This document shows positions 1-13,800 of a DNA stretch of 64,000 nt, in pieces. The stretch is from assembly GCF_020921035.1 (NCBI RefSeq), contig NC_063157.1, positions 3,286,001 to 3,350,000 on the forward strand, in the 5' to 3' direction. The notes under the pieces were generated by a model, which had not been told where the DNA came from, did not search any database, and saw only the letters and a list, made by a program, of their open reading frames with translations. The position numbers and the translations under genes are program-made. Source of the stretch: Rhodamnia argentea (lineage: Eukaryota; Streptophyta; Magnoliopsida; Myrtales; Myrtaceae). Within the stretch, counting starts at the first letter, position 1, and every line of letters starts with the position of its first letter.

Positions 1-2045
1 GGGAGTTCGGTATAAATGGAAAATAATGTCATATTGGGGGAGCCAGACATAAACAAAATGAACTTAGATTGAGAATTCTGATAATATATGCTGACTTTGC
101 TCTAAGAGTTCCCTCACTTTCCAAAAACCTGTTGAAATCACTGATTTAGCACTAAGATCTTGGTACCAATGTGACTACTACTAAATAATAAGAAGTAAAA
201 CAAGAGGAAAATGGAAACACGGAAGGCCACGTGAATTGGAGGCAATCTTGTGTTGGGATCTCTTCAAGATCACGTGCCCCAAGCTTTCTCAAAATCGAAG
301 CTTTTGCCCACATTTGGCCCTTCACTTGCTTGAAATGGACAATGACCCATTAAAGCTAAAGCTTAACGGAGATTGTGGACAAAAGGAACGTCCTACCACC
401 ATCTTTAAAGCCTAGGAAAACCCTCTTGAGTTAGGCCAAACGAACCTCCAACGACGTCTGAAAACTTAAAACTTGGAAAAATATCACGTTCCGAATTCCT
501 ATCTTCACCGCTAAATTCGAAGTTTTATTGCGCGCGTTAACGATTCCTTTCAGCGAATTCCAATACCGTCTTAACCGCCATACGGCCACACTATTTGAGG
601 ACATGTCGCTGGGGCGATTGTCGATTTTCTTTTTAGGTTTAGATCAATATTGATGTGTAATTCGGAAGTGATTTGCCTACGTCAGCTGGATATTCCCACT
701 CATAAGGTTCCTAGGCCCTACGTTAACATGTAAATCCGCAAAAATTAGAGTAATGTCATTCCTCCCGCTTGATCCCCTTGCCGGGTCCATTTACGATTTT
801 ACGCGGCGTGCGGTCGCGTGTTAGGCCTCGCGCGAAACACACCAGATCTTAAAACCTTCGTTCGCAATCGAGACGCGTATCGGTCGAGCTTGTGCAAAGC
901 TTGGGCGTATGTTCCAAACCGATGTGATCTCTCAAAGCGGCGTGATTTTCCAGGAACACCCACTTGCGGGATGGACGACTACCAAAAAGGCGGTGAGGCG
1001 AGGGAGTCAACTTTGGGCACGAGTGGCATCGAGCCAACCAAGAAGAGGGTGGGACCCTGGAGGGAGTTCCCCGAGACGTAAGGACGCCAGCCTTGACCAG
1101 CTTCCGTGTTACTTTGAAAATCACCATTTGGGATTTTTTTCTTATCAGGGTTTTGATTGATTGCGCACGATCCAGCCGACTGCTGCTTTGTCATCTCCTG
1201 CCATTTGGGAATTTAGAATTCTTTTGGTGGGTCTGTGCACCGCCAGGGGCCCGGCTGGGTCCGGCGACAAGTTTCCAATGGTCCTTGGACCAAAGAGTGA
1301 CACCAATGGACTCTGGATCGTTTAAGGGAGAAGATGAGAACCCCCACTAATGAACTTCCCCGTTAGCATTAGCGCAGCGGTGCATGCATGTAAGCCCACT
1401 TCATCTTCAGCTTGGCTATTATATATCGGGAGGCATACAGAAGGCCCGCGCGATTTAATGGTGTGGGCCCGTAACATCTAATGGCGGATATGAAATTGGC
1501 TTCCATGTATCGGATGCATGCAATGTTTGATTGTTAGTTTCCGACGCTTAAAGGAATCTTACGGACGGAAAAACCAAATTGATTTGGTGTTTGGAACCAC
1601 AACTACTTTTCATCGATAAGCCCTCGACACTGATCCAAGAAATCGCAGATTTCTTATGAGAGTTTCGAGTTGATCTGACCTCGTTCCGTGTTTCCGGTCC
1701 GATCATAGCGGAGGATGCATATAGTGACGTAGTTCATTGTAAGGAACGAGCAAAAGGATCAAGGAAATATCTGTGTTATGCACCAGTTGGGACTTGGAAG
1801 ACGTTCTTTGGCACCTCCGACTAACTCAACGTACGTGAAAACATGGGGTGCTGGCGCAGAAAGAAAGACCCGAGGCTTTTCGCAATATCCAAAGCTTCTC
1901 AAGAACGCACCATTGAAAAGGAACAAAATTTTGAATCGCTACATAGTACATATATTTTAACAAAGATTATAAAAACTACACCATCAAGCTCTATCAAAGC
2001 TTTGGGACAATGGACTTACTTCCCGCCAACTTAATGTACAGATGC
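1..2045. other. Left-edge intergenic region, no gene recognised
   Basis: No coding frame here resembles a known protein, and the overlapping open frames of 60-90 codons at about 818-1350 lie in several frames at once with no family motif. Two perfect CACGTG G-boxes (228-233 and 271-276) lie 43 bp apart. The segment is downstream of the minus-strand CIA30 gene that ends at 2046, so it probably holds that gene's 3' flank plus upstream DNA of something outside the window. Confidence 0.5.
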
Positions 2046-5000
2046 TCACTCTGTCCTCAGTGCCTTGATCCATTCAAGTTCGACTCTGAAATCACCGGGC
2101 CCAGATTTTGCGCCGGGGACTCCACCTTCTGCATTAACAGACAGTGACATGCCAAGGATTCGAGATGGATTCATTTCCAAATCTACGTCTATGACATTCC
2201 CTCTCCATGTTGGCAAATATCGGGCAAGAGGAATCTGAAAAGGCCATGAAATCCACGAATTCAAAACAGGTTTCTCGCAGATGAGCTAATACACATGTAC
2301 ATTTTGCTAGTCAGTTCAAGCTTCAACCAAAGTAATAAAGCTTAAAAATGTCTTCAGCAGCAAAAAAGAGCATAAGGACCAACCCGTTTGAGACGAAGGA
2401 ATCCTCAAGTGCTCATCAATAAGATAGTCATGATGGTTAATAGAAAAGAGATCGCCATCAGTTTGCGGGGACGATTTGAACTCAGAAAGGACCAATATAA
2501 CACGTGTGACTGAAAAATTAAACCACACTTTACTTCTATTGTTTGTTTGGGTTTGTAACCAATGGCAAAGTAAGAGCGGTCAAATGACACGTCATTAGAT
2601 GATTGTACAAGGAAGGTGGTAGGTTACAAGAATAAAAAGAATAAAAAAGAAGAAGAAAAAAAATGATAAAGAAAAGTAAAGGGGTTGGATCAGGAATCCA
2701 ATTTTGGATTCGGTATGGATAAAAGATCTTCCTATGTTATACTATTCCATTCTCGACATTGAATTGATTTGATAGCTCAGATATTGTTATTGGGTAGGAC
2801 CAATATAACAGGCTCAATGGAAAATAGTATGCCCGAATAGCGGTCTAAATGAGTCAAGCCCCTAATAAGCTACTGAAGCTCAACTTGCTAACCCCATATT
2901 AACAATGACGAGACTTGCCTTTGCAATATACCAATTGTCTTTAGGCACAATGACAAAAGCCTGCCATGAATTATCTTCCTGCTGTCCAGGTGAGTTCACC
3001 CAATTCTCCGTGTAGATCTAGATCAGAAGTCAACTAACTATATCAGAAAAGCAAGTCATACACCAGCTAAAATGTTCAAAATAAAGGGGAAACCTGAGTC
3101 AACCACTCTTATAAAAGCTGAAATGAGGGTCGATACTCACAGTGGATATGTAGCATCTACCATCTCCTTTAAGCTTTAGAGCTATGGTATCATATGCATC
3201 CAAATCAATGAAGCCATCAAACTGCAGAAGGAAAAAAAATTGAACAAGGAAACTAACTAAATAATGATGCTGGAAAGAATAGAAGAAACACTCAGTAAGA
3301 CATGGAAATGAACTTGTTATTGTCAGCAGAAAACAATATGCTGCAAGAACATGCAAAAATCGCTAACCTTCTTGGACCGCATTCCACAAAAGCCACTCCT
3401 TTTGATATTCCACTTTGAATCCTCCGCAACATCCAGTGAGAGGCGTCCAGAAAAAATTCCTATGCAAGAAACCCAGAAGCTATTGAATGTTCAGAACTCA
3501 AACCATCACAAGTCATTATGCCAATGTAGTCACTATACGAATATTCACTAAGCAATACCCTTTCGTCCATTCCCAGCATCATTAATCTCCAAAGAGGCAG
3601 ACGATAACCCTGAAAAGTCACAACAGTGGTAAGGATATTACCAATGAGATGAAAAGTCAAATCACCATTTGCCAGAACAATATGATGGCAAAGTGGTCTT
3701 TCCATCCAGAGAAACACAAAATTGAATAGATGTACTCTTTAAGTGTGCAAAATAATGGTCGTTAATTTTCTGTTTAACCCATTTTTTTTGTTTGTTTGGT
3801 AAACTGTCTGATCCACCAGCTGAATATTATATAAATGCATACCCCCAAATTCAGAATCTGAGTAGAGATGCCACCTTTTCAACTCTTCCTTTGAGTTGAA
3901 ATTAAATATACTTTTCTCGCTTGGAGGTATCAAGTCTTCCACATTCCATGTGAGAGCTGCACATACAAGAAGATCAACACAAAAATTACCAAAGAGTGTA
4001 ATTATCAATTACTTAAGTGTCATCTCTTTTATCTTCTAGAAAAGTAATTTACAACCATTTTGGAGCAGAAAATATATGTCTAAGACCTCAGATAACTATA
4101 CTGAACACGGGAGTAGAAAACAAATGCCAAAAATCAAAAGATCAAATTCTCTTCAAGCAGATAGACAATTAAAACATTCCAAAAAACCACAGAAGAACGA
4201 AGAAGGAAGAACCCATGGACATTTTCAAGTCATGCAAAGAGAGAAACAGATGAAGGATATTTGCCTCGACTCCTTTTTCAGTGACCACTATCATGCTACT
4301 GATGCAATAATAAATGCTCCAGTTAATCACAAAGTGGATATACTTTGCAACAACTTTGAATACGGCAATTTGTATCATGATTAGATGGTGTTTTATTATA
4401 CAATTAAAGAAGAGAGGGAATCCACTATAATGCTGGATGAAAGTTCAAATATCCAAGTTTGAACAATATCGTCCAGCAATCGACTCTGGCTAAGAAATTC
4501 AATCTTTTATGGCATTCCGAATTATACAGTCATAATAGAATATCTCGTCATGAAAAGCTAAATACAAAGGAAATGCTAAATATCAGCCAGCCAAAGAAAT
4601 CATATCACTAGAATTGGATGCCTTTGAGGCCACAGCTGATGAAAATTTTCATTTATAACTCATGCCGAGACTGACAGACTAATATGAAATGAAACTGAAT
4701 AAAGCTCCAACCCATTGCAAAAAAATGAATTTACCAAAGTCACCGTGTTAACCCAGCCTTAGAAATGAGCCCACATCTGTATCCTTATGTCTTTATACAG
4801 GAAGGCAACCCTCGAGCACTATCGCCACGGCCTTTCCCTCACCAATATGTGAAAGAAATTTTCATCTAATGCTAAAAATGAATGAGAAGGACCGGAACAT
4901 GATACTGCTAGTCACCTATCAATCATACTGAAACATTTCTTCATTCCAAAACGTAATTAATAGCAGCAAACAACACTCATGACCAAAGTGAAAAAAAATG

Positions 5001-5146
5001 AGGGCAGGGCAAAGATGTCATCTAAAGCTTCCTATGCAGAACATAAGGCCTAAGTACTGCTAGTTTCGACGAAGAGGAAGAACATACAAAGTACCTTTCT
5101 TCGTAGCATTTAGAGAGGCCTGCCATAACGCTCGAAACCTAGACAT
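2046..5146 (-). CDS. CIA30 family protein (complex I intermediate-associated protein 30 domain)
   Basis: Seven coding exons on the minus strand: 5146-5095, 3956-3843, 3609-3559, 3459-3368, 3221-3141, 3017-2919 and 2234-2046. They join in frame to 678 nt (225 aa plus stop), the usual length for this small plant family. The start is the ATG at 5146 ([17 protein letters not shown]). The CIA30 domain fills most of the protein: [20 protein letters not shown], then [52 protein letters not shown] and [12 protein letters not shown]. Family members are linked to mitochondrial NADH:ubiquinone oxidoreductase assembly, but plant homologues are poorly characterised and the role here is inferred. The last intron (2918-2235) must use a GC donor to keep the frame. 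A 28-bp GA tract (5315-5342) lies upstream, probably in the 5' leader. The gene is divergent from the SAUR at 7062. Confidence 0.93.
2235..2918 (-). other. GC-AG intron of the CIA30-family gene
   Basis: On the minus strand the preceding exon ends GCA AAG at 2919 and the intron begins GCAAGT, the strong-consensus form of a GC donor. The next exon begins ATT CCT CTT after ttttcag at 2234, giving the conserved [13 protein letters not shown] junction. The nearby GT four bases on would add one base and break the frame. This is seen in the sequence; use in vivo is inferred. Confidence 0.85.
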
Positions 5147-5313
5147 TTTTTGTTCTTCCGAAATTTGTCCTAAATCAGAAAGGGAAGCAAGATCATCATC
5201 TGGAGTATGAAAGGCCACTCATATAAATTCAAAGCTTGTCTATCCAGAAAAAACCTAGCAAAATGACGAACCGTTTAAGGAGACGATGACTTCGAACTGA
5301 TCAGAGAAGTACG

Positions 5314-5314
<1 letters not shown>

Positions 5315-5342
<28 letters not shown>
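5315..5342. repeat. (GA)n microsatellite in probable 5' leader of CIA30-family gene
   Basis: An uninterrupted dinucleotide run of 14 AG units, read as CT on the coding strand, lies about 170 bp upstream of the ATG at 5146. Similar runs lie upstream of the SAC gene (30846-30871) and near 41978-41996. Confidence 0.9.
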
Positions 5343-5345
<3 letters not shown>

Positions 5346-7005
5346 AGTCGGTCGATCCGAGTGATAAGGTGGCTCAGCGTTTCGCAGTCGCCGGTATCAG
5401 AGCAGTCGCCGCCGGTGGCCCATCACCGCCGCCGAGAGCTCTGGAAACTGTGGAAGCTTGTGGCGAGGCGAGGTTATACAATTTTGTCACTGGGCAGCGG
5501 CTCGGAGACACGTGCACATTTCTCAGTTTCATCCCAAAACGACGACGTCGTTTACTGACTTCATAGTTCATACGGCTCGTCGCCGGCCGTCCCCTCCGTA
5601 CGCTCCTCACCCACTCGCCCAATCTCTCTTCCCCCCATCTACAATCAAGCATGCCTCCGCCGCCGCCCCCCTCACCGTCCCGTAGCCGGCCACCCCCTCG
5701 TCTGTCGAGGGCAACTCCCGGCGGCGCTCATCTCTCCCTTGTGGTCAGTTCGAGTGTTAGAGAGTGAGAGAAGTTTGAGGGCAAAATGGGAAAAACGGGG
5801 GGAAGGAGAAGGAAATAGTGTGTGGTCGGGTTTATAAGTTCACAATGACAGTGCCAATGAAAGGGCGCCACCTAGCCAGCAGCTAATGCTCGCCCTTTGT
5901 CGTGACATGCTTAGGATAAAATAGCGAAAAACGGAGAAAGAAATTGAAAAATGTCGGACATAGAGAAAATTCTTGTATCTCAATTATTTTAATCAATTGC
6001 TTAAGGCTATTTCACATAAATTTGCCTACGTGTCGCAGGATTCGGATTTTTATTCGAAAATTCTAAACAAGGGCATAAAGCGTAAGGACATGACCTGTCC
6101 TCATTATTGCCAAAAAGGAGACAACCAATAGCATTTTCATCATTTACTTTATTTTTATTTTTTTTATTTCCTTTTTCTCCCCTTCCTTTTTGCTAATGGC
6201 CGGTCTCAAGCGATGGCCAACCACCAGCGAGGGCTAGGCGAGGACACCCTCAACGGCTTGCTGCTGACCGCAATAAAGGAAAAAAAAGAGAAATGGGAAA
6301 AATAAAAAATAAATGACCAAAATATACTTGATCAGGCCCTTCCTTGAAATAACAAAAGTACTTGAGGTTTATTTGAAACAATGTCCATTTCAAGCCATTC
6401 TTTGAAATTTTTTATATTTTTATCTAGCGATAAATTTCTTTATTTTACGAGGATCCGCTACGGGCAAAACCCGGTATTTATCAATTTTGGTCGAAGTATA
6501 AACTCGACCCGAGTACCCATTTTGTACCTGTTTGATCCACCAGTACGAGACATTTGAACATGTCTGAAATTTTCATTGCAGAATGCAGACAAACATGGAC
6601 CATTTTGAATTTCTCCAAGCGTTCCAGAGATGGAAAAGCTAGAAGAGAATAATAATTATAAAAAAAAAAAAAAAACCAGGTTGAAGTAGGCTGATGGCAG
6701 TGTGTGTACACATCACGATCACCTGATCGCTGAAGAATTGGGGTCCAACGTTCACGATCGATACAGCGGTCGGACAAAAATTTGATTACTTAAGTTATAA
6801 ACAAACTGTCAAATTGAATCCCGGCGTGCAAACTCGCTTTCGAGAAATTGGACATTGGATTAGACTAGGATTAATATTATTAGAAGATGATAGGCTTAAT
6901 GCGATGAGAGCGTCGCTCTCAGGAAATATTTGAAGAGATATCTTCCAACGGGGCATGGAAGGATGGACCAATTACGCAAGGCCTTGTATTTTTGCTTATA
7001 TCGTC

Positions 7006-7011
7006 TGTCTC
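7006..7011 (+). promoter_or_regulatory. TGTCTC auxin-response element upstream of SAUR
   Basis: A canonical TGTCTC motif lies 51-56 bases upstream of the SAUR start codon. TGTCTC is the classical ARF-binding AuxRE, so the position fits an auxin-inducible gene. At 51 bases it could also fall in the 5' leader rather than the promoter, and a six-base match is weak evidence by itself. Confidence 0.35.
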
Positions 7012-7061
7012 AGGGCTCAAATTGGGGTGTTTAGGTCAGGGCAGTCGAATTAACAAGCCAT

Positions 7062-7370
7062 ATGGGATTAAGAGCCAGCAAGCTGAGCAAAATCGCCGGG
7101 CGACGAGGAGCGAAGCGGCTAGAGGGCTCCCGGATGGCCCCAAGAGGATATATTCCGATATGCGTGGGAGTGAACGACAACACGACGCGGTTCATCGTCC
7201 ACACAAGAGCTCTCGCGGATGTGGACTTCGTGCAGCTGCTGCGTAAGTCAGCCGAGGAATTCGGGTTCTGCAGCAAAGGGGCTTTGACGATACCGTTTGC
7301 CGCCGAAGCTTTTGAAGACTGGATCACAAGAACTCCAAAGATGAGGATCCTGAGGGCAAAGCCGGCTTAG
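7062..7370 (+). CDS. Small auxin-up RNA (SAUR) family protein
   Basis: A single-exon gene of 102 codons, which is the typical intronless SAUR architecture and length. The N-terminus is short and basic (MGLRASKLSKIAGRRGAKR). The SAUR core follows from about residue 26: PRGYIPICVGVND, TTRFIVHTRALADVDF, QLLRKSAEEFGFCSKGALTI, PFAAEAFEDWI. Family members act at the plasma membrane, inhibiting PP2C.D phosphatases and so activating proton pumps during cell expansion. That role is family knowledge, not shown here. The start at 7062 is the first ATG of the frame. The gene is divergent from the CIA30 gene and convergent with the NOC1-like gene ending at 7870. From memory, Arabidopsis SAUR77 and SAUR78 lie beside CIA30-family genes, which would match this position. 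Confidence 0.9.
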   Translation: MGLRASKLSKIAGRRGAKRLEGSRMAPRGYIPICVGVNDNTTRFIVHTRALADVDFVQLLRKSAEEFGFCSKGALTIPFAAEAFEDWITRTPKMRILRAKPA

Positions 7371-7869
7371 CCGGGTTCAAGATTTGTAGCCGTCGCTGTT
7401 TATCCATGCTATGAAGCAAATTAGCATGGGTCATGTTCACACTTCTCAGTGATGTATGATAGATGGTTTGGTTGAAAAGGGTAGTCTAGGAAGCAATAGT
7501 CTAGTATGGGTTTTTCTCGTACTTTTGGTACAAATGGATGGATCACAGCCAATTATACAAGAGGAATGGAGATTATGTTGGAATCCTTCTCATAGTATGT
7601 CGGGTACAAACTCTTGCCAAAAAATATAGCAAAAATTTAAGAAAATGTGGCAATTCATCTTTCCTCACATTGATCAAAACTCAAGAAAGGAGGTGCAAAC
7701 AAACCGAAACGCTTGATTGCCATACCTCAATCGCTGCCCCTATCCTCCCTCCCTCTGATTGATATCCGTGCACAGATGTAAGAAAGTCGCCAGTTGTGCC
7801 ACGGTTTAACAGCTATTGAAAGGGCGTGTCGATGTTCATCACCTGCCTCCGCAAATCGGCTTCTAAAAA
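7371..7869. other. Convergent intergenic region, 3' flanks
   Basis: This 499-bp gap separates the SAUR stop codon from the stop codon of the minus-strand NOC1-like gene. It presumably contains both 3' untranslated regions. No other feature is visible. Confidence 0.6.
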
Positions 7870-10800
7870 TCACTTGGATGACCTAGCTTTCTTTCGTGAT
7901 TTTGACTTCTTTGTCAACGTCTGTAAGCCAGGATCCTCGGTATCCTCATTTAATAGATGTTCGTATTCTTCAAGACTGGCGAAAGGGGATGCCAAAGTCT
8001 TCCCCCTAGATTTCCTCTTTCCTTTCCTCTGGTAGGAGCTATCTTCTCCTTCATCAGTTTCATCATCCGCTTCCCCAATCGCCACATCGTCGCCGTCACT
8101 TGTGTCATCTTCGATGGGGCCAATATCATCCTCTTCTGCCTCATCCACGTCGAATGGAAGATCAATCTCTCCATCGCTAGCATCATCAGCCAAATCATCA
8201 TCATCTTCTGCAGCAACTCGGTCCAAGTCATCATAATCATATTCACCATCCCCATCTAAGGAAATGTCAGCAGAGTCCAACATGTTCTCAATCTCTTCAT
8301 TATCACTCTCGTCTCCGCCATCAGCCTCTGCATCGTCCACATCAAATAGTTCCTCTGCCGCTTCTTCTTCTGCTCCTTTCTTCTTTTTCTTCTTCTTTTG
8401 TGATTTTGAGGAACTCATTTTATTTACATAAAACTTGTGAAAAACTAAATCTTCCGGGGGAACATCCGTTTCAGCAAGTGACAGAATTTCTGGCCCAATT
8501 AACTGATTGTTCATATCAAGCTGGGGAAAAAAACAAAAGCAGAAACAAATTTAGAGGGTTCCACAGTAGGCAGTGGTCACTCCTAGGAAGGTCAAAGGGT
8601 CACGGACAGAGGGAAAGCAACTTAGAGAACCTATTATACAAGGGCAAATAAACATAAATTGATGACTCACCTTCTTGGTAGGTTCAATTTGGGAACCACC
8701 ATGCCATGAACTTTGCTTGGGTTTCTTTTCCATTAACTTGTCTAAGAAGGCCGGGAGTGAGAGGTCGTTTAATGGGTTTCCATTGTACACAATGTTGGCC
8801 CCAGACAGGAGTGTCCGAGCCATGGTAGCGACTGATGGATGAACATGTGAAGCAAGTACCGTGAGCTCCCACCAGCTTACATGGTCTGCATTGCTATAGT
8901 CCCCAAATGGGAATGAAATCCATTCATTAGGAGTTTTTGAACATTAATCAGCAAGAGCTTATGAAAATGCAAAGGTTTCAGAAACTGGCAACAGCTACAG
9001 ATTAACCATATTAAAATGAAAAAAGAAAGAAATAAAGAAAGATAGAAAAGAAAAGAAACAAAGAGCAGGCCACGAGTTAGATGAAGAATTGTAGACAATT
9101 AATTAAAATATAGCCACTTTGGAGAAAATAACTATTCTATACATAAAGTAAATTCTTCAAGTATTACACGCTCCAAAAACAATGAGCGAGAGATCATATG
9201 ACACAATTAGAGTCGGCAACAATACAACAGTACATTACAGGGAACTACCGGGAAAAAAAGGGGTGTTAACTTACCAGTAAGACGGCTCTCTGTGCCTGGG
9301 ATTATACCCTCCAGGAAGCAACGAATCTGTCGAATTTACTCCAGACTGATCAATTTTATTTTTAGATAATTCAACTCCCCGAGTATTTGGAGATAAATTC
9401 TTTATAAGCAACTCAGCTGCTTCGTCGGAGTGTTCATCATCATCTGAAGAAGAGACAAGTGAGCCATCCTCCTCCTCTTCTGAGGAATCATCGTCCTTCA
9501 CGGAATCATCAAGAATCAAGCCAAAATTATTTTCTTCTCTTGAAGCATTGATTTCTTTGTTGTGAGCTTCTTCAACAATGTCTTCAAAATGTTCTAGCTC
9601 TTCATCAACCGACTCACTCTGAAGCACTACATTCCTGCACAATAATATGTATTGTTCAAGAAATTTCCATCTGAAACCCTCATCCTCCAGTAATTTCATT
9701 TAAACATCAGAACAAACCAAATCCCATCCTCACCACAAAGGAGGTCTGGCTTTAAGAAGCTCAGAGAGAAGAAAAAGATATCCACAGGCATATTGAGGTG
9801 GCTGCTGCAGTGCAACCTGTCAAAAATCAGTGAACTTGCATTAGAGTATTACAAACTAGGAAAGGCATTGCATCATCCATCTATTGAATCTCATTTCTCA
9901 TAAATTTTTTATAAGTTAAAATCTCTAGAAGGAGCATAATATACATTAATGAACCATAACTAACAGGAAAGCCATGTTTTGTAAATAAGAAATATTAGCT
10001 TAACATTCTACTTTTATGACCAGGAACTGCCTTAAATAGATGTCCCAAGCATGCACTTCTATGAGGGAGAGAACCAAGCAAACACTCATCTAAGAGTATT
10101 AAGGACATTTTCGCTGGATTGATCTCTAGAGATATCTAGCAACCATGAGAAAGAACAAAGTAAGGCTAAAACGGTCCTCGCTACAAACCTGTAAAAGACG
10201 CTTTGAAAAGGCAGCCACACGCTTTAAATTCACATCACTTTTCATGGCTCTCAGAAGTAGACCAATAAACATTTCTGCCTGAAGAATGCCAAAAAACCAA
10301 AAAAGGTGAGAGAGAGAGAGAGAGAGAGATAAGAAAGGCACAAACCATTCCTTGTTTGTTCTTTCTATTCTCAAGTATTTTTTATCTATCTTATTCTAGA
10401 GAGGGGGATTTCAAGTGCCAAAAGCAGGACAAAAGGATAGGGACAGGGACAGGGAAATGGCATGCAACTCATAAGATACCCTGGCATCGTGATCTCATCA
10501 TCCCAAGACACCAAACTCAGCAATATCAAACTAAAGACATTTAACTCTTTCAATGTGGATACTTTTCTTTTATGTCCATAAGAAATGAAACTACTTAAGA
10601 TCATCCTCTACGAACTCAAGCTACACTTGATCTTCATTTGCATAAAGAGAACTAAAAGAAGCATGTAAGTTTGAACCCAAAACTCCACATCAATTAGATG
10701 TTAAGCTTACAGTTGAGAAATTCCCTGATGAACGTGTTTCAAGGCGGCCATAAGCAAATTAAATAGTTTGTCTAATCAGACATAAAAAGATCAGCATCAC

Positions 10801-13800
10801 TTGCCTTGGAAGAATTCATGGCAGCAGGAAGTAGAAGTTTTGAGTACAAGGCACGGTAAAACCGATCACTGACTATCTGATTTTTGGATGAGATTTTGTC
10901 AATAAGCATCAGAGCTTGTATTCCTACATTAAAATTGTTTGAGTGAACCTGCATAAAACGAGTGCAGATATCAGAGCACATTAATATTATTTCCTTCTTG
11001 CACCAATCATATAAAGCTCCCTTCACAAGCTATTCATCACAAGTGACTCTATGCCTCTGAGCTTACCAGTTGGAAGAGCAGTGGTGTCTGGACCTCAACA
11101 ATGTCATCAGCCTCATTGCTCGAAACATAGGGAAATGCTCTGTTCACCCCCTGGAAGAATGAAAAGGTATTGGTCAACAGAGACATCGCAAAACCATAGC
11201 AGATTGTGCAAATCAGTAGAAAGAGTAAGAGAAACTGACAGTTAATAAGACTGATAGTATCCTTGAGTCTAATTCAACATGAGTGTCTGTTGCATCCTTT
11301 TCTTTTTCCCCCTCAGAACCAGAGGCCCTCTTTTTCTCCTTTTTGCTGCTATTAGCTTTTTTCTGACCACTACCAACCTCAGTAATCAACACCTGACATT
11401 GTCCACCAAAAATTAAAATCCGAGATCGTCAAAACGGAATCTCTAGGTAATCACCTCATAACAAAAATGTTTGCCTCTGCTGGAGACCTAGGAAGGAAAA
11501 GAGACTCATCCTATGCAACCATGAAATCGTACAAAAGGTGCAATTAATATAATGTAATAGTACCTTAAACACAGCAAAGTACACATCTATCAATCTTTTT
11601 GCCACCTTTGGTCCATCTCCTTTGTTACTAAGACGAATTTGGCTAAGGAAATTAATCTGCACATGCACAATGGCTTATTGAAGTGAATAAAAATAGAAAT
11701 CTTACAGAAACATACTTTCACTTTGCACAGTCTTATAGGAAACATGTGGGGCCAATCATCCTAGAATAAAGCCCATCTGCAAGACTGTTGCAATTTAGGG
11801 TAATTCAAAAACAAGATCTCTCAGAATTGATTTTCAGATACAATCGCATAAAAAGGAACTAGGAAAGAAATATTGCATATGAAATACCTAAGCGATCAGC
11901 CTACTCCTCTTGGAAAGAAAGCTTTTAAAAAAATGATAAACTCATGTTGCACACAAATGCCTCATCACAATTTGGGGTACGGTGGCACAGCCAATGCATT
12001 GATGTATCCACTAACCATATCACCATACAGTACAATGCAGTGGAAGGACTCATATGAAAAAATAATGACAGTAGCAGGTACTAAAAATGACAAAATAAGC
12101 AGTTCTTGAAAAAGATCGTCAAAGGCCCTGCAAATGATACTACTAAAAATGACAATGATAAAAGATTGAGAAGACGTACAGCATGATACTTTGCCCGCAA
12201 ATTCAGGTGTGGGCGAAAGAGAAAAGAGTCCACCTCATCAATCACTACCGCCTGAAAAAGGAAGAACCCACTGTAATGACAGTTGCCCCAAACAAAAAAG
12301 AGAGTTGTGCATCATAAACAGAACTTAATAATCGGTCACAGAATAATAGGTGAAATGGCCAGTTGCACCCCACAGATTCACATTTGAGAAAACGACCTGA
12401 TACTTATAGAGGCAATATTTACTCTTAAGATTATATGACATCAAGAAGATTCTTATTCAATAGGCCTTGAGTTTAAAGCTCAATTGAAGTTTTGGTGAAG
12501 CACAATTTGTTCGATAACCTAAACCCTATCAATGTGATTTACTACCGAGGAGGACATATGTGGTGCAGAGTGTCATTCGAATTTTATGTAATTTGAACAG
12601 ATTGTCTTCTTAGTGGCTGTTCTAGTGGTGCTTTCAAAAGCGGACAGGAGCATGAATCTGGCAAGCGACTACTTAGCAGTTCAATCGGTCCAAATGATAC
12701 AACGGATTTAGCTGGCGGAATACTAACATCATAGATAATTCTGTTAACATATGTCCCACACAGTAGATTCAGCTCAGTAGATGAGGATGTTTTGAAAAGA
12801 GCCCTATGTCGCGAGTTCTACACCATGCCTACATTTTCTTTTCATGTATCATTCCAAGACAGAAACATACAATAAAGGGAAAATTCCAAATAAGGGCCTA
12901 AAGTGCCCTCATTTTCTCAAATAAGGGCTTGAAGTGGACCTTATTTCACATAAAAGCTGAGGGCGGCCTCACCCAACCCTCACCGGCAGCTGGTTACCGA
13001 CTGGAAGCTAGGGCCAAAAAAAGAAAGGGAAAAAAGAGGAAAAAAATAAAGAAAAAGGAAAAAAATTAAAAAGCAAAGAAAATGCCCTTGGTCAGGCACT
13101 TATTTGAAGAAATGAGGGCACTTCAGGCCCCTATTTGAAGCAATGTCCACTTCAAATCCTTATTTGGAATTTTCCCTACAATAAGCAACATTTTTGTAAC
13201 CTTCAAGACTAAGGATGATGTTTTGGTGAATGGCAATTGCATGTGAAATATTATAGACTAAAAGATGAGGTCCCAGATTTGAGAGACAGGATGGAATTTT
13301 CCTTCACCTTGAAAAAACCGGATCTGACAAATTCTGACCCAGTTCAATCACCCCATTTTGACTGGTTGGACTGAGTAACGGGTAGTTCCATCCACTTTTT
13401 GATGATTGATTATTTCTGGCGAGTAGCAGATCGGTTACCAATTTCAGGTCCAACCATTAGACCAGCCAGGCCAATCCTTAAGGCACTGATTTTTCAACTA
13501 GGGTTTTCAGGGGTTACATTAAGCTTCTTTTTAGCAGAGTAGCCATCAATATGTTTATGTTAAAGCTTGTGAAGATGGTTTAAGATTGGGTTAGAGAGAT
13601 TTGAGTGCATAATGTCCAGTCAACCTACTGAATTTTGCTGATAACCCTGCCAAAGTAGGTTGCATCAACCAAACCATGCACATCTATTTTACCGTATCTT
13701 GTTGATTTTTAGAAGTAATTTTTCACTAATGCAAGTTGATACAAGAGCCTGGATGAAAGAAACCTAGAATTTCTAATTCCATATTGTTAAGGTATTAAGA

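Larger units (their letters stand above)
5147..7061. other. Divergent intergenic region between CIA30-family gene and SAUR
   Basis: The first part (5147-5850) is GC-rich and probably contains the 5' leader and promoter of the minus-strand CIA30 gene, including the (GA)n run at 5315-5342. Between about 6100 and 6440 there is a decayed copy of the foldback repeat seen elsewhere in the window, with phrases such as gaaacaatgtccatttcaag. A poly-A run lies at 6660-6675. The last few hundred bases are the SAUR promoter. I see no further gene. Confidence 0.55.

Noticed and set aside
818-1350. Overlapping open frames of 60-92 codons on both strands
   Set aside because: They overlap in several frames, have no family motif, and the stretch is GC-rich, which lengthens random frames.
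5361-5685. Open frames of up to 92 codons on both strands in the CIA30 upstream region
   Set aside because: GC-rich promoter/leader sequence with no recognisable domain; the frames shadow one another.
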